Positions 7,509-16,185 of a stretch of DNA of 28,912 nt are shown piece by piece. Position 1 is the first letter of the stretch; each line of letters opens with the position of its first letter. Source of the DNA: JBNKHG01 sp050290225 (GTDB lineage: Bacteria; Pseudomonadota; Gammaproteobacteria; Pseudomonadales; Cellvibrionaceae); assembly GCA_050290225.1 (NCBI GenBank), contig JBNKHG010000020.1, forward strand, positions 1 to 28,912, in the 5' to 3' direction. Below the pieces are notes generated by a model that was given only the letters and a program-made list of their open reading frames with translations, searched no databases and was not told where the DNA came from. A program made the position numbers and the translations under genes.

Positions 7509-10103
7509 TTATTCCTTGGGCTTTTGCGCAAGGTGATAAATTCCTTTGCCACCCAGCGCTGTTAGATACTCATGTACTGAGCCGTTCTCAATCATCGCGT
7601 CAATCTCACTTTGGCCAAATTCTAATTCCCGCAAAATGTTCTGGGTATCCTCTCCTAAATACCCGCCAGTTTTTGGTGCGTACCAAGATTGATTTTCGCC
7701 CACGCGAACAAAATTTGGGGCTATCTGGGTAACAGGTAGGCTCCAAGGGTGATTGGGCCAAGTAATAATTTCCGTAGTAATTGGCACCGTCCCCTCAAAT
7801 GCTTCATTGCTTAATTGGCGGCGAGGAAACTTAGCGAAGGCATCAGCACCACTCATCACCTTATAACAACCGTAGCCGGCTTCTTGCAATGTTGTTTCCC
7901 AAAATGAGCTCTTTTGTTTTGCAAAGGCGCGTACGAGAGCCTTTTCATCCACAATATCCGGATCATTTATTTTCCTATCGAGAACCATACTAGCGAGTTC
8001 ACTGGCACGGGCCTCATGTGCACCGACAAAAACCCACTCACCGTCCGCACATTCATACATACGTTGCCACCATTGGCCAGGATGACCCACCGCAAACTGA
8101 CCACTTGCTTCACCCCAGTCACCTTGGCCATTTTCCGTAATCATATAGGGCAGCTGAACATAGCTGATCATGCGAGCAAGGGAAGTGCGCGATTCGGCCC
8201 CGCGACCCGTCTTGCGTTGTTGAAAGACACCGAGCAAGGCTGCGACACATGTCGAGTAAGCCCCCATAATGTCTGTAGTCGCAACACACCCATGCCACTG
8301 CGGATGTTCAAAAGTCCCAAATTGAGTCATCATTCCGCTATTTGCCTGTAGCGTTGGGTCAAAGCCGATCCGCTTTTCCCAGCCACCACGACCACGATAA
8401 GTACCGCCGAAAGCTGATAGTTGGCAAACAACAGCTGTAGGGTTTATTTTTTTAACTTGATCATAAGAAAGACCTATCCTTTCAGCTGTCCCGTCAATTG
8501 AATTGTGGATAATTACATCCGCCCAGCCCACCAGCTTATCTAAAACATCTCGCGTTTGTGCTGATGCGGGATCGATTAAAATCGTACGCTTACCATGGAA
8601 ATATTGAGCACATACAGATAAAGCAAACGGACCCATCATAAATTCAGGCGGATCTACTTTAATCACATCAGCCCCAAACTGAGCTAACGTGGCACAACCG
8701 ATCGGTCCAGCAGCAACATTGCTAAAATCTAATACCTTTAAATTCCTAAGCAAGTCGCTCTTCTTTATAGGCGACAAGTTATTTTTAGATCTACTGTTAG
8801 GTTCCCACGAATGTTTGGGCTGTAAAACTTCGTTTAATTCCTCCAATGTAACCGTTACGGCTTCCTCAAACATGGGCTCCACCAAGCCTCCGTCAGGATC
8901 GGTAACGTCCGCGAATCGACCAACCGTCTTAAGCTTGGTGCGCCCGTTATCCATTTCCGTAAAAACACCTGATGACAGCAATGGTTCAAGTTTCATCCAT
9001 TCGGCCCGTGTACGGAACATGCCACCTGGCACACCAGCTTCGGCAAATATCGTATCCCACTCATGAACCGGTTTAGACAAAAACGCTTCTTCCACGAGTT
9101 GGGCAAGGCGCTGTTTACGCTCCTTTGTTAAACACGCCGCATCACTGATATTGTTGTCATATCCGGTCTCCCAACAACCATAATCAACAAAACCTTCACT
9201 GATGAGCTGGCGATAGACTCCTAGCGCCTTCAACAAACGAGTATTGAATTTCTCTGAGTTGTTCGTCCAATGCATAATTTGCCGTCCATCAGCGCAATAA
9301 TGAGAACGGCAAGTGGCAGGCGTTCCAAATGCATCCCAAGTCAGCTTTGTAAGTTTTTCCAGAATAGTTTCTCTACTGTCTTCCGGATTATACATTAGGT
9401 GCTTCAATCCCTCTGGAACATCGCTGGGAGCATCAAGTGAATCAACCCCTGTAGAATGAGTCCATATCTTATACGTCAAAATCATCATCGTTGCATCGAC
9501 CATCGGTATTTCGATAACCGTACCCAACCCCGTTTCTTCACGCTTGACCAATGCTGCAGTGGCCGATAACATTCCCAATATCCCACCATACATGGACGCC
9601 TGGGGAACCCAGGTAAAAACTGGTGGGTAGTCAAATTTTTCTCGAAAAACGCTTGTTTCTCTGTAAAGACATGATGCCGATCCCATCACGCCCTCCCAAG
9701 CCTGGATGTGTGCACGTTCTTTATCTGTAGAGGCAAAACCCGGTAAAGAAACATAAATAAGCTTGGGGTTTGCAGCTTTGACACAACTAAAGTCAAGTCC
9801 TAGGCGTTTCATCACTCCCGGCCGAAAGTTTTCTATAACAATATCAGCGTTTTCAATGAGTGACTTTGCTTTGACCTTACCCTCTTCAGTTTTAAGGTCA
9901 AGAGTTAGCAGTTTTTTGTTTCGGTTCAACACTCGGTATTGTTGTTCCGGCAACTCAGGCTTTCCTGGCCTGACAACACGAATCACTTCCGCCCCTTGGT
10001 CGGCCATCATCATTCCGGTCATTGGACCTGCGTAGTAGTGTCCAAAATCGATCACCGTGAGGCCTGTCAGTGGACCTGCACTTATAGATTTGTTGTTCAT
10101 CAT
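7509..10103 (-). CDS. Fused double-domain class III (CaiB/BaiF) CoA-transferase, copy 3
   Basis: This is the first of the three transferase genes after the MFS gene (34-bp gap), encoding 864 residues. Module 1 spans about 10-410 (GPLTGLTVIDFGHYYAGPM) and module 2 about 452-845 (LRNLKVLDFSNVAAGPIGC). The module 2 nucleophile is Asp611 (TTDIMGA); module 1 has Ser170 (QASMYG) in its place. GAGGAG six bases before the ATG pair at 10103-10098 is a strong ribosome site. The C-terminal ~60 residues differ from copies 1 and 2. Three stably different bidomain transferases in one operon suggest either different acyl acceptors or successive steps. The reaction is a family-level assignment only; DddD-like lyase activity is possible but unproven. 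Confidence 0.9.
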   Translation of the reverse strand: MMNNKSISAGPLTGLTVIDFGHYYAGPMTGMMMADQGAEVIRVVRPGKPELPEQQYRVLNRNKKLLTLDLKTEEGKVKAKSLIENADIVIENFRPGVMKRLGLDFSCVKAANPKLIYVSLPGFASTDKERAHIQAWEGVMGSASCLYRETSVFREKFDYPPVFTWVPQASMYGGILGMLSATAALVKREETGLGTVIEIPMVDATMMILTYKIWTHSTGVDSLDAPSDVPEGLKHLMYNPEDSRETILEKLTKLTWDAFGTPATCRSHYCADGRQIMHWTNNSEKFNTRLLKALGVYRQLISEGFVDYGCWETGYDNNISDAACLTKERKQRLAQLVEEAFLSKPVHEWDTIFAEAGVPGGMFRTRAEWMKLEPLLSSGVFTEMDNGRTKLKTVGRFADVTDPDGGLVEPMFEEAVTVTLEELNEVLQPKHSWEPNSRSKNNLSPIKKSDLLRNLKVLDFSNVAAGPIGCATLAQFGADVIKVDPPEFMMGPFALSVCAQYFHGKRTILIDPASAQTRDVLDKLVGWADVIIHNSIDGTAERIGLSYDQVKKINPTAVVCQLSAFGGTYRGRGGWEKRIGFDPTLQANSGMMTQFGTFEHPQWHGCVATTDIMGAYSTCVAALLGVFQQRKTGRGAESRTSLARMISYVQLPYMITENGQGDWGEASGQFAVGHPGQWWQRMYECADGEWVFVGAHEARASELASMVLDRKINDPDIVDEKALVRAFAKQKSSFWETTLQEAGYGCYKVMSGADAFAKFPRRQLSNEAFEGTVPITTEIITWPNHPWSLPVTQIAPNFVRVGENQSWYAPKTGGYLGEDTQNILRELEFGQSEIDAMIENGSVHEYLTALGGKGIYHLAQKPKE

Positions 10104-10137
10104 TTAATTCTCCTCATGTATAAATAATTTATTTTCG

Positions 10138-11790
10138 TCAGATTTTTTCACCCGACTTTCTCGCTCGAAGCAATCGGCTGTTTTCATCCACCACAAAATA
10201 TTTGATGGCCACCAGTAATAGTAAAATCGCAGCAACCTGCATCGTTAGGCCAATCAATAAACTTTTTCTAAGTGCCTCGCCACTTCCTACACCGATCGCA
10301 ACAAAGCTATCACTTAGCAAACCAACTGCATAGGGTCCTAAAGCAAATCCTATGAAAGTAGTGATCATTATGTTTACCGCCATAGCCACGGCCCTGATTC
10401 GAGGTATCATCAAGTCACTAATTGTTGATAGTACTGGAGCTTGGGCCATAGGACCCACCAAAAAGAACACAAAGCCAAAAAAATATGCAACAGATAGAGT
10501 TTCTACCAACAACATTAAGCTGGCCGCCATTAAAGACATCAGCCAGCTACCTAAACAAATACAGAGCTTTGCATGCTGGTTATAACCTCTGAGCCAATCA
10601 GCCAAAACACCCCCAATGATCATCCCGAGCAATCCAGCTATTGACATGGATAAACCAATCACCAATCCAACGTCGGCCGCTTTTACACCGTAAAAGCGCT
10701 GAAAGTAAGGGATGCACCAAAAAATTATCGCTACGCTAGAAAATACAGAAAAACTCGCTGCCAAATTTAGATTGAGAATGGTCTTGGTTTTGAATATCAA
10801 TTCAAAACAAACGGGATCGCGGGTAACCAGTAATTGAATCCACGAGAATACGCAATACAACCCAACTGCTAATGCAGACCACTGAAGAACCTCACCAGTT
10901 AGATCTACCAGAAGTAGTGATGCTAATAGAATAAAAATTCCGACACTAATGTTTAGAAATATTGGTTTAACTCCCGTGCCTGCTTGTCGAAAAACCCATA
11001 GATTTACCAGGGGCACCATCGGCAGCAGTTCCTTTTTTAGTAATTTTAAAGGGTTCTCATGTTTATCCACGGCCAACAAGCCATCTGCCAATCCTCTAGA
11101 AGGCTCTCTGAGCGTGGCCATCCAAACGCTCAACAACAAACCTGGTAGCCCGACTGCCATAAATGCTACTTGCCATCCTTTTAAGCCAAATGGTGCTAGA
11201 GAAGCAGATGGATAGGCGGTATTCCAGGTATCCAGAATCGATCCACCGATAAACAAGCCGAGTCCCATACCGACATATAAACCGCTGCCGTATATTGCCA
11301 CTACCGTGGTACGAATTTTGGGTGAGAAGTAATCGTACAGTAAAGAATATGCTGCCGGGGTTGCGCTTGCTTCTCCTGCCCCAACACCGAAGCGATAAAT
11401 AGCCAGAGTCGTAAAGCCTCTTGCGGTCCCCGACAGAGTAGTCATCAGACTCCAAAACCCCACGCCAATGGAGATTAGTCTGGTCCTCTGCCAGCTATCC
11501 GCCAATCTTGCCAACGGTATCCCAAAAACAGCATAAAACACGGCGAAGGCCGCACCATATAAAAATCCGAGATCGCCGTCCGAAAGCCCAAAATCAGCTT
11601 TAATATCCTCTGCAAGAATTGAAATGATTTGTCGGTCGATAAAATTGATCACGTAGATCAGCATTAGTATCAAAAGAGCATATTTAGCATACCATCCATC
11701 TACTTTAGGTTGGCTATTAGCTTTTCTACGACGGAAGTCATTCAATTCCTCCGCATTATCCACTTCAATTGCTTCTACATTCGAATTCAT
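10138..11790 (-). CDS. MFS transporter, Spinster-like
   Basis: The 550-residue protein has a ~38-residue polar N-terminus followed by about 12 hydrophobic segments. The first helix carries YVINFIDRQIISILAEDI and a motif-A-like loop (FGIPLARLADSWQRTRLI), and helix 5 has GAGEASATPAAYSLL; these match the Spinster-like MFS group common in gammaproteobacterial and sphingomonad degradation clusters. The protein should sit in the inner membrane and import the substrate released by the receptor, or export a product. It is the first gene of the five-gene operon, directly after the receptor terminator; GAGG lies about ten bases before the ATG. An extra hydrophobic stretch in the middle (about 275-315) makes it longer than the usual 420-450 residues. 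The substrate is unknown. Confidence 0.88.
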   Translation of the reverse strand: MNSNVEAIEVDNAEELNDFRRRKANSQPKVDGWYAKYALLILMLIYVINFIDRQIISILAEDIKADFGLSDGDLGFLYGAAFAVFYAVFGIPLARLADSWQRTRLISIGVGFWSLMTTLSGTARGFTTLAIYRFGVGAGEASATPAAYSLLYDYFSPKIRTTVVAIYGSGLYVGMGLGLFIGGSILDTWNTAYPSASLAPFGLKGWQVAFMAVGLPGLLLSVWMATLREPSRGLADGLLAVDKHENPLKLLKKELLPMVPLVNLWVFRQAGTGVKPIFLNISVGIFILLASLLLVDLTGEVLQWSALAVGLYCVFSWIQLLVTRDPVCFELIFKTKTILNLNLAASFSVFSSVAIIFWCIPYFQRFYGVKAADVGLVIGLSMSIAGLLGMIIGGVLADWLRGYNQHAKLCICLGSWLMSLMAASLMLLVETLSVAYFFGFVFFLVGPMAQAPVLSTISDLMIPRIRAVAMAVNIMITTFIGFALGPYAVGLLSDSFVAIGVGSGEALRKSLLIGLTMQVAAILLLLVAIKYFVVDENSRLLRARKSGEKI

Positions 11791-11863
11791 CCAAAATAAA
11801 CCTCATAGATTCCCACGATCCCATATTTTTCTCTATATACTCACAGCGCAAGACCCGTTGTTC

Positions 11864-11895
11864 GCAAAAAAAACGGAGCTTTTAAGAGCTCCGTT
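11864..11895 (-). terminator. Rho-independent terminator after the TonB-dependent receptor gene
   Basis: On the minus strand a perfect 9-bp stem (AACGGAGCT / AGCTCCGTT, plus positions 11887-11895 and 11872-11880) with a 6-base loop is followed directly by a run of T. It lies 18 bp after the receptor stop and separates that gene from the MFS operon, which must then have its own promoter in 11791-11865 or depend on readthrough. Confidence 0.9.
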
Positions 11896-11912
11896 CGATT
11901 ATCTTCATTTCC

Positions 11913-14186
11913 TCAAAAGTTAAATGTGAGTTTCACACCATAGGTTCTGGGCGGTAAAAAAGTGGCAAATTGGGCTCCGTCCACGAAGAAAGAATAGGTT
12001 TGTACTACCTCATCCGTTAAGTTCTTAACGTAGAGCTCAGTCAACCATGCTTCGTCACTACTTTCCCATTGCAGGCGAGCATTAACTATATGGTAAGAGG
12101 ATAGCAAATCACCATCACCCACCAATAACCCCCCATCACCTTCACGATTAAAACCATTAGTCCATTGATCGTCAACCCAACTAACGTCTGTACGTATGTT
12201 GACAATCCCCCAGTCATCGGAGAGCGTCCACTCATACTGAGCTCCCATATTTACTTTCCATTCAGGAGAAAAAGGCAGTTTATTACCCGAAAGATCCTGA
12301 GATCCCAATGCTGGAAACATACCATCTATCGTATTGTATTGATCAAATTCAGCATTCAAAAAACCTAACGAAAAATCCAGTAAAAATGCACTAGTAAGGT
12401 AGGCTTGAGCTTCAAGTTCAACGCCAAATATTGTGGCCGAGGACGCATTTTGTAAAGCAAACAAAGAAAACGCTGGAGTGGGAATACTTTGGATATCCTG
12501 CTTATCTTTATAATCGTAATAGAAAGTCGAAATATTTGTTTGTATTCGATTATCCATCCATTGGCTTTTAAGCCCTACCTCAAATGCATCGACAGTCTCC
12601 GGATCATAGGAATCGGCTTGCGTCGCATTAAAGCCACCTGCCTTATATCCGTTAGAATAGGAAGCATATAACATGGCATCGCTATTCAAGTAATAGTTCA
12701 ACCCCAATTTACCGGTGACTTCGCTCCATTGATCTTCATCATCATGAGGAAGAATGGAAGCATTTGGATAAGGTCCACCTTCGAACCCGATACCAATACC
12801 ATCAACCCTTGCTTTTTCATCTTTGGAGTAACGCAGGCCTGAAATAAGTGTCAGTTGATCGGTCAGTTGATATTCCAACTGACCATAGATGCCCACTGAT
12901 GTAGAGTCAATGTCCACGGGGAGAACAACCAGACGACGCGGATCATCACTGTTAATATCTCCGTCTCCATTAAGATCAAGTGTACTTCCCCGAAGTGATT
13001 CAAATTTCATTCCAGAATCTTCGCGATAATAAAATAAACCAGCTACCCATTGGAGAGAGCTACTATTCGTTGATAGCAACTGTAATTCCTGAGAAAAAGT
13101 TTCGTATCCTATAGGGTAGCGAACTTCGGTAAAAACCTTATCGGAACCGTCATTGTCGCTCGTTCGTTCCTTAAAGGTATCGTCGTAGGCACTTAAGGAT
13201 CGGAACTCGACGCCGCCCAGACTCCAATTAAAATCAATTGAGATTCCTTTCGATTCGTCAGTCTGTTCAGAAGGAGTATTAGCTCGCACCTTAAACGGAT
13301 CAGAGTTGGTGATATTTGTTCCTGCGTTGTTTAGAATCCAATAATTTGGTCCACCTAGAAATGTCGGTGTCTGCGGATAATTGCCAATATATCGTGGAAA
13401 GTTATTACCTTTATCGTGAAAATAATAGGCATTGAGATTGAGCTGAAGATCATCAGTTATGTCATATTCCAAAGCTCCTCGCACGGCTGTATAGTCCGAC
13501 GTATCCATATCTTTACCACCTATTCCGACGTTTTTTACATAACCGTCACGACTTTCATCGGATAATGCGATACGGCCACGCAGGTTCTCTGAGATAGGGC
13601 CACTGATCATTACTTGTATTTTTCGTTTATCGTAATCTCCAACTTCACCGCTTATCATGCCCTCGAAGGTATCCGTTGGCTTCTTGGTAATAATATTTAT
13701 GTTTCCACCAATTGCATTTCTTCCGTAAAGTGTGCCCTGAGGCCCGCGTTGCACTTCCACACGCTCGACGTCCATAAAATCACGCAAAATGTACGCTGGT
13801 GATTGAATATAATGACCGTTGATATGGATAGGTACTCCAGGATCGCCACCAGGAGTAAGATTTTCTGTACCAATCCCTCGCATAGTGACTTTTACTACAC
13901 CTCCCCGATCACTCTCTACCATACTGAGCCCCGGAACTGAAAGCTGCAAATCCTGTGGAGTGTCAATTCCTTGAGCCTCCAGCATATCAGACGTAAAGGC
14001 CGAAATCGCCACGGGTACTTCCTGTAAACTCTGCGCCCGCTTCTCCGCCGTAACAATTACCTCTTCAATCTGAACTCGGGCGCTTTTCCCCTCTTGCGCT
14101 TGAGCCACATCCGGTAACGTTAAAACCCCTCCCAAGGCCAGTCCGATCGCGAGAGACAGAGCGTTTGGCTTAGATAGTACTTTCAT
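11913..14186 (-). CDS. TonB-dependent outer-membrane receptor
   Basis: The 757-residue product starts with a signal peptide (cleavage likely after DVAQA, residue 30), then a TonB-box-like IEEVIVTAEK at 40-49. A plug domain follows at about 50-170 (VPVAISAFTSDML, MRGIGTENLTPGG, VEVQRGPQGTLYGRNAIGG) and a beta-barrel runs to the C-terminal aromatic TYGVKLTFNF. It belongs to the CirA/FecA-like group used for energised uptake of bulky or scarce molecules. AGGGGAG about eight bases before the ATG supports the start. It has its own terminator. Its position between the acyl-CoA ligase and the MFS operon suggests it takes up the pathway substrate rather than iron; no iron gene is nearby. The substrate cannot be read from the sequence. 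Confidence 0.93.
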   Translation of the reverse strand: MKVLSKPNALSLAIGLALGGVLTLPDVAQAQEGKSARVQIEEVIVTAEKRAQSLQEVPVAISAFTSDMLEAQGIDTPQDLQLSVPGLSMVESDRGGVVKVTMRGIGTENLTPGGDPGVPIHINGHYIQSPAYILRDFMDVERVEVQRGPQGTLYGRNAIGGNINIITKKPTDTFEGMISGEVGDYDKRKIQVMISGPISENLRGRIALSDESRDGYVKNVGIGGKDMDTSDYTAVRGALEYDITDDLQLNLNAYYFHDKGNNFPRYIGNYPQTPTFLGGPNYWILNNAGTNITNSDPFKVRANTPSEQTDESKGISIDFNWSLGGVEFRSLSAYDDTFKERTSDNDGSDKVFTEVRYPIGYETFSQELQLLSTNSSSLQWVAGLFYYREDSGMKFESLRGSTLDLNGDGDINSDDPRRLVVLPVDIDSTSVGIYGQLEYQLTDQLTLISGLRYSKDEKARVDGIGIGFEGGPYPNASILPHDDEDQWSEVTGKLGLNYYLNSDAMLYASYSNGYKAGGFNATQADSYDPETVDAFEVGLKSQWMDNRIQTNISTFYYDYKDKQDIQSIPTPAFSLFALQNASSATIFGVELEAQAYLTSAFLLDFSLGFLNAEFDQYNTIDGMFPALGSQDLSGNKLPFSPEWKVNMGAQYEWTLSDDWGIVNIRTDVSWVDDQWTNGFNREGDGGLLVGDGDLLSSYHIVNARLQWESSDEAWLTELYVKNLTDEVVQTYSFFVDGAQFATFLPPRTYGVKLTFNF

Positions 14187-14282
14187 TTTGTTTACTCCCC
14201 TGTTGTTAGAATAGTCGTTTCGTTGGTTGATGTGTAATGCAATACTACGGCTTTATGCTGCTATAGTGGCGCTTAAGTCACC

Positions 14283-14310
14283 ATGGCGGGACGGGCCTGA
14301 GTAGTTGACC
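14283..14310. promoter_or_regulatory. Weak candidate operator upstream of the receptor gene
   Basis: This stretch carries an ATGGCGGGAC...CCTGA...GTTGACC pattern that resembles, with a shortened middle, the sites at 16111-16147 and 17470-17506. It lies about 97-124 bp before the receptor ATG, and a GTCACC/GTGACC pair flanks it. The match is partial and could be chance. Confidence 0.3.
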
Positions 14311-14350
14311 GAAGTGACCATAGGTTCCTCGCTGAGATGCGGATTGTTTT

Positions 14351-14383
14351 CTCTCGCTGAAGCGCAGAGACGCGGAGGAAAAG
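14351..14383. repeat. Dispersed intergenic repeat (CGC/GAG-rich), copy 1
   Basis: The 32-base segment starting TCTCGC and ending CGCGGAGGAAAAG matches the reverse complement of 24134-24167 at 26 of 32 bases by hand. It is the CTCTGCG-type intergenic repeat found scattered in many proteobacterial genomes. Confidence 0.65.
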
Positions 14384-14396
14384 CTGGAAATAATTT

Positions 14397-16052
14397 TCAT
14401 TGGCCCTCACCCCGGCCCTCTCCCAATGGGAGAGGGTGATTTTCGTTTAGCTCCGGGAGGTGTTCCTTGAGTTTGTGTTTAGCGATTTTTGCCAGGGTGG
14501 ATCTTGGGAAGTCATCGATGATGTAGACTTGCCGGATGACCTTGAAATCAGCCAGGTGTTGCTGGCAGTGGCTGATGAGGGTTTCTTTGGGATTTTCCGG
14601 CGCGCTCCCATTCAGGGAGATAAAGGCGACCGGGACTTCATCGAGCATATTGTGCTTTTGGCCGACCACGGCGCATTCTTTTACCCAGTCCAGTTGGCGA
14701 ATGACTTTTTCGATTTCGGAGGCGGAGACGTTTTCGCCCCCCACCCGCAGCATGTCTTTGTCCCGGTCGGCGAAGAAGATGTGCCCTTCCTTGTCGAGCC
14801 GGATACGGTCGCCGGTGTTGAACCAGCCGTCCTGGTCGAAAGCTTTTTGATTGGCTTCCGGATTGTTGGCGTATTCCTTGAAGATGGTGATGCCTCTTAC
14901 GCCTCTCACATGGAGGCTGCCTGTTTCCCCCGGCTGGCATTCCTGACCCTGTTCGTTACGGATGGAGATTTCGATGCCGGGGATGGGGCGGCCGATGTTG
15001 AGTTCCGGGCCTGAGTGGTGGGGGTCGCCCACCAGGGGCAGGGTGATCATTTCGGTCATGCCCCAGTGGCCGCGGGTTTGCACCTTGAATTTGTCTTCGA
15101 TGGCTTTGGAGACGGCGACGATCCAGAACTTGAAGTGGTGGTTGGGGACTTTCTGGTTCCACAGGGCGTTGATAAAGAAAGCGCCGGGCAGGGCTGTCCA
15201 GGTGGCCCGGTATTCCAGGGCGACGTTCCAGAAGTTGCTGGCGGAGAATTTGGGTTGCAGGAGTATGGTGCCCCCCGCCCACAGTGCGCTGGTGACCAGG
15301 GTGGAGAGGCCGTTGTTGTGAAACAGGGGCACGACCACCTGGCAGATGTCGTCTTTGGTGAGGCCGTAGGCCAGTGCGGTTTGCTGGGCGGCGTAGATGG
15401 CGTTGGCGTGGGTGGAGAGTACCGCCTTGGGCCTGGAGGTGGTGCCGCTGGTGAACTGGATACGCAGGTCGGCCATGGGGTCTGCAGACCGGGTTCCGCC
15501 CGTTGAACCGGCGCCTGTTGGGTGGTCATCTGAATTATTGCATTGCAGCAAATAGCTGAAGGGGATTGTCGCCGGCGTGTAAGTGCCAATCTCGGCAATC
15601 GGGTCGGTGACCGCAGTGAAGATGAGACCTGGGGCGGCTTCCTGCACCAGCGTCAGGAACTGGGGCTGGGTGACGGCGGCGGTCACACCGGTGGACTGGC
15701 AAAAGTGGGTCATTTCCCGCGCCACGGAGCGGGTGTTGGTGAGCACAGAGACCACCCCCAGCCGGGCGCAGGCGAAGTAGGTAATAAGGTATTCCGGGCA
15801 GTTTTCCATGTGGATCAGTAGGCGGTCGCCTTTGGTCAGGCCCATTTCTGCAAGCCCGGCGGCGACACTTTTGACGGCCTTGTCGAACTGGCCGTAGGTC
15901 CACTGGCGGTGCTCGCTTTTCTCTTCGTTTTCTCCTAAGGGCGGCGCCCAGATCAGGAGGGTTTTGTCAGGAGTCCGCTGCACCCACTGGTCCAAGAGCC
16001 AGGGGAGGTCCCGGCCTTGTACTAACAGTTCCATTGCGCGTTGGTTCAGCAT
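14397..16052 (-). CDS. AMP-forming acyl-CoA synthetase (CaiC-like adenylate-forming ligase)
   Basis: The 551-residue ANL-family enzyme activates a carboxylic acid with ATP and CoA. Visible motifs: P-loop FTSGTTSRPKAV (200-211), VPLFHNNGLS (241-250), GHWGMTE (328-334), FNTGDRIRLD (411-420), RDKDMLRVGGENVSASEIE (430-448), and the C-terminal catalytic Lys522 in PRSTLAKIAKHKLKE. The P-loop has Ser-Arg where most members have Gly-x. Overall it looks closest to the carnitine/crotonobetaine-CoA ligase side of the family, which suits the CaiB-type neighbours. About thirteen C-terminal residues (HPLPLGEGRGEGQ) come from an intergenic repeat, so the ancestral stop probably lay near residue 538. CAGGGG about ten bases before the ATG supports the start. 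A candidate operator lies 70-95 bp upstream. The substrate is unknown. Confidence 0.9.
   Translation of the reverse strand: MLNQRAMELLVQGRDLPWLLDQWVQRTPDKTLLIWAPPLGENEEKSEHRQWTYGQFDKAVKSVAAGLAEMGLTKGDRLLIHMENCPEYLITYFACARLGVVSVLTNTRSVAREMTHFCQSTGVTAAVTQPQFLTLVQEAAPGLIFTAVTDPIAEIGTYTPATIPFSYLLQCNNSDDHPTGAGSTGGTRSADPMADLRIQFTSGTTSRPKAVLSTHANAIYAAQQTALAYGLTKDDICQVVVPLFHNNGLSTLVTSALWAGGTILLQPKFSASNFWNVALEYRATWTALPGAFFINALWNQKVPNHHFKFWIVAVSKAIEDKFKVQTRGHWGMTEMITLPLVGDPHHSGPELNIGRPIPGIEISIRNEQGQECQPGETGSLHVRGVRGITIFKEYANNPEANQKAFDQDGWFNTGDRIRLDKEGHIFFADRDKDMLRVGGENVSASEIEKVIRQLDWVKECAVVGQKHNMLDEVPVAFISLNGSAPENPKETLISHCQQHLADFKVIRQVYIIDDFPRSTLAKIAKHKLKEHLPELNENHPLPLGEGRGEGQ
14404..14436. repeat. CCCTCACCCCGGCCCTCTCCC-type palindromic repeat
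   Basis: A perfect 9-bp inverted repeat (CCCTCTCCC 14416-14424, GGGAGAGGG 14428-14436) with a 3-base loop is preceded by CCCTCACCCCGG. This is a widespread intergenic repeat type. It overlaps the 3' end of the acyl-CoA ligase gene and encodes its last residues. No T-run follows on either strand, so it is not a standard terminator. Confidence 0.75.
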
Positions 16053-16110
16053 ATTCCGTCGACCCCTGATGTGTTTTTTTTAATGGTAATTACGGGAGCG
16101 ATTGGCAACC

Positions 16111-16147
16111 ATGGCAGGCCGGTCAACGATTTTTAACAGAGTTGACC
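16111..16147. promoter_or_regulatory. Candidate operator upstream of the acyl-CoA ligase (site A)
   Basis: A perfect 7-bp inverted repeat GGTCAAC (16121-16127) / GTTGACC (16141-16147), with 13 bases between, lies 69-95 bp before the ligase ATG. The 37-bp segment aligns without gaps to 17470-17506 at 25 of 37 positions; the 15-base core TTAACAGAGTTGACC matches the sites upstream of araC at 13 of 15 each. It is a likely binding site for the neighbouring AraC protein, which is inference. Confidence 0.6.
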
Positions 16148-16185
16148 GGAGCTGTGGATTGACAGCCCCGCTTCCTGGCCGTTAA

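Noticed and set aside
2397..10103. Naming the three transferases dddD
   Set aside because: The fused layout and Asp position agree, but the partners of DMSP catabolism are absent and the family contains many other fused members; a specific name would overstate the evidence.
14404..14436. Terminator for the acyl-CoA ligase
   Set aside because: The stem is perfect and GC-rich, but no T-run follows on either strand and the sequence is a known type of dispersed repeat.
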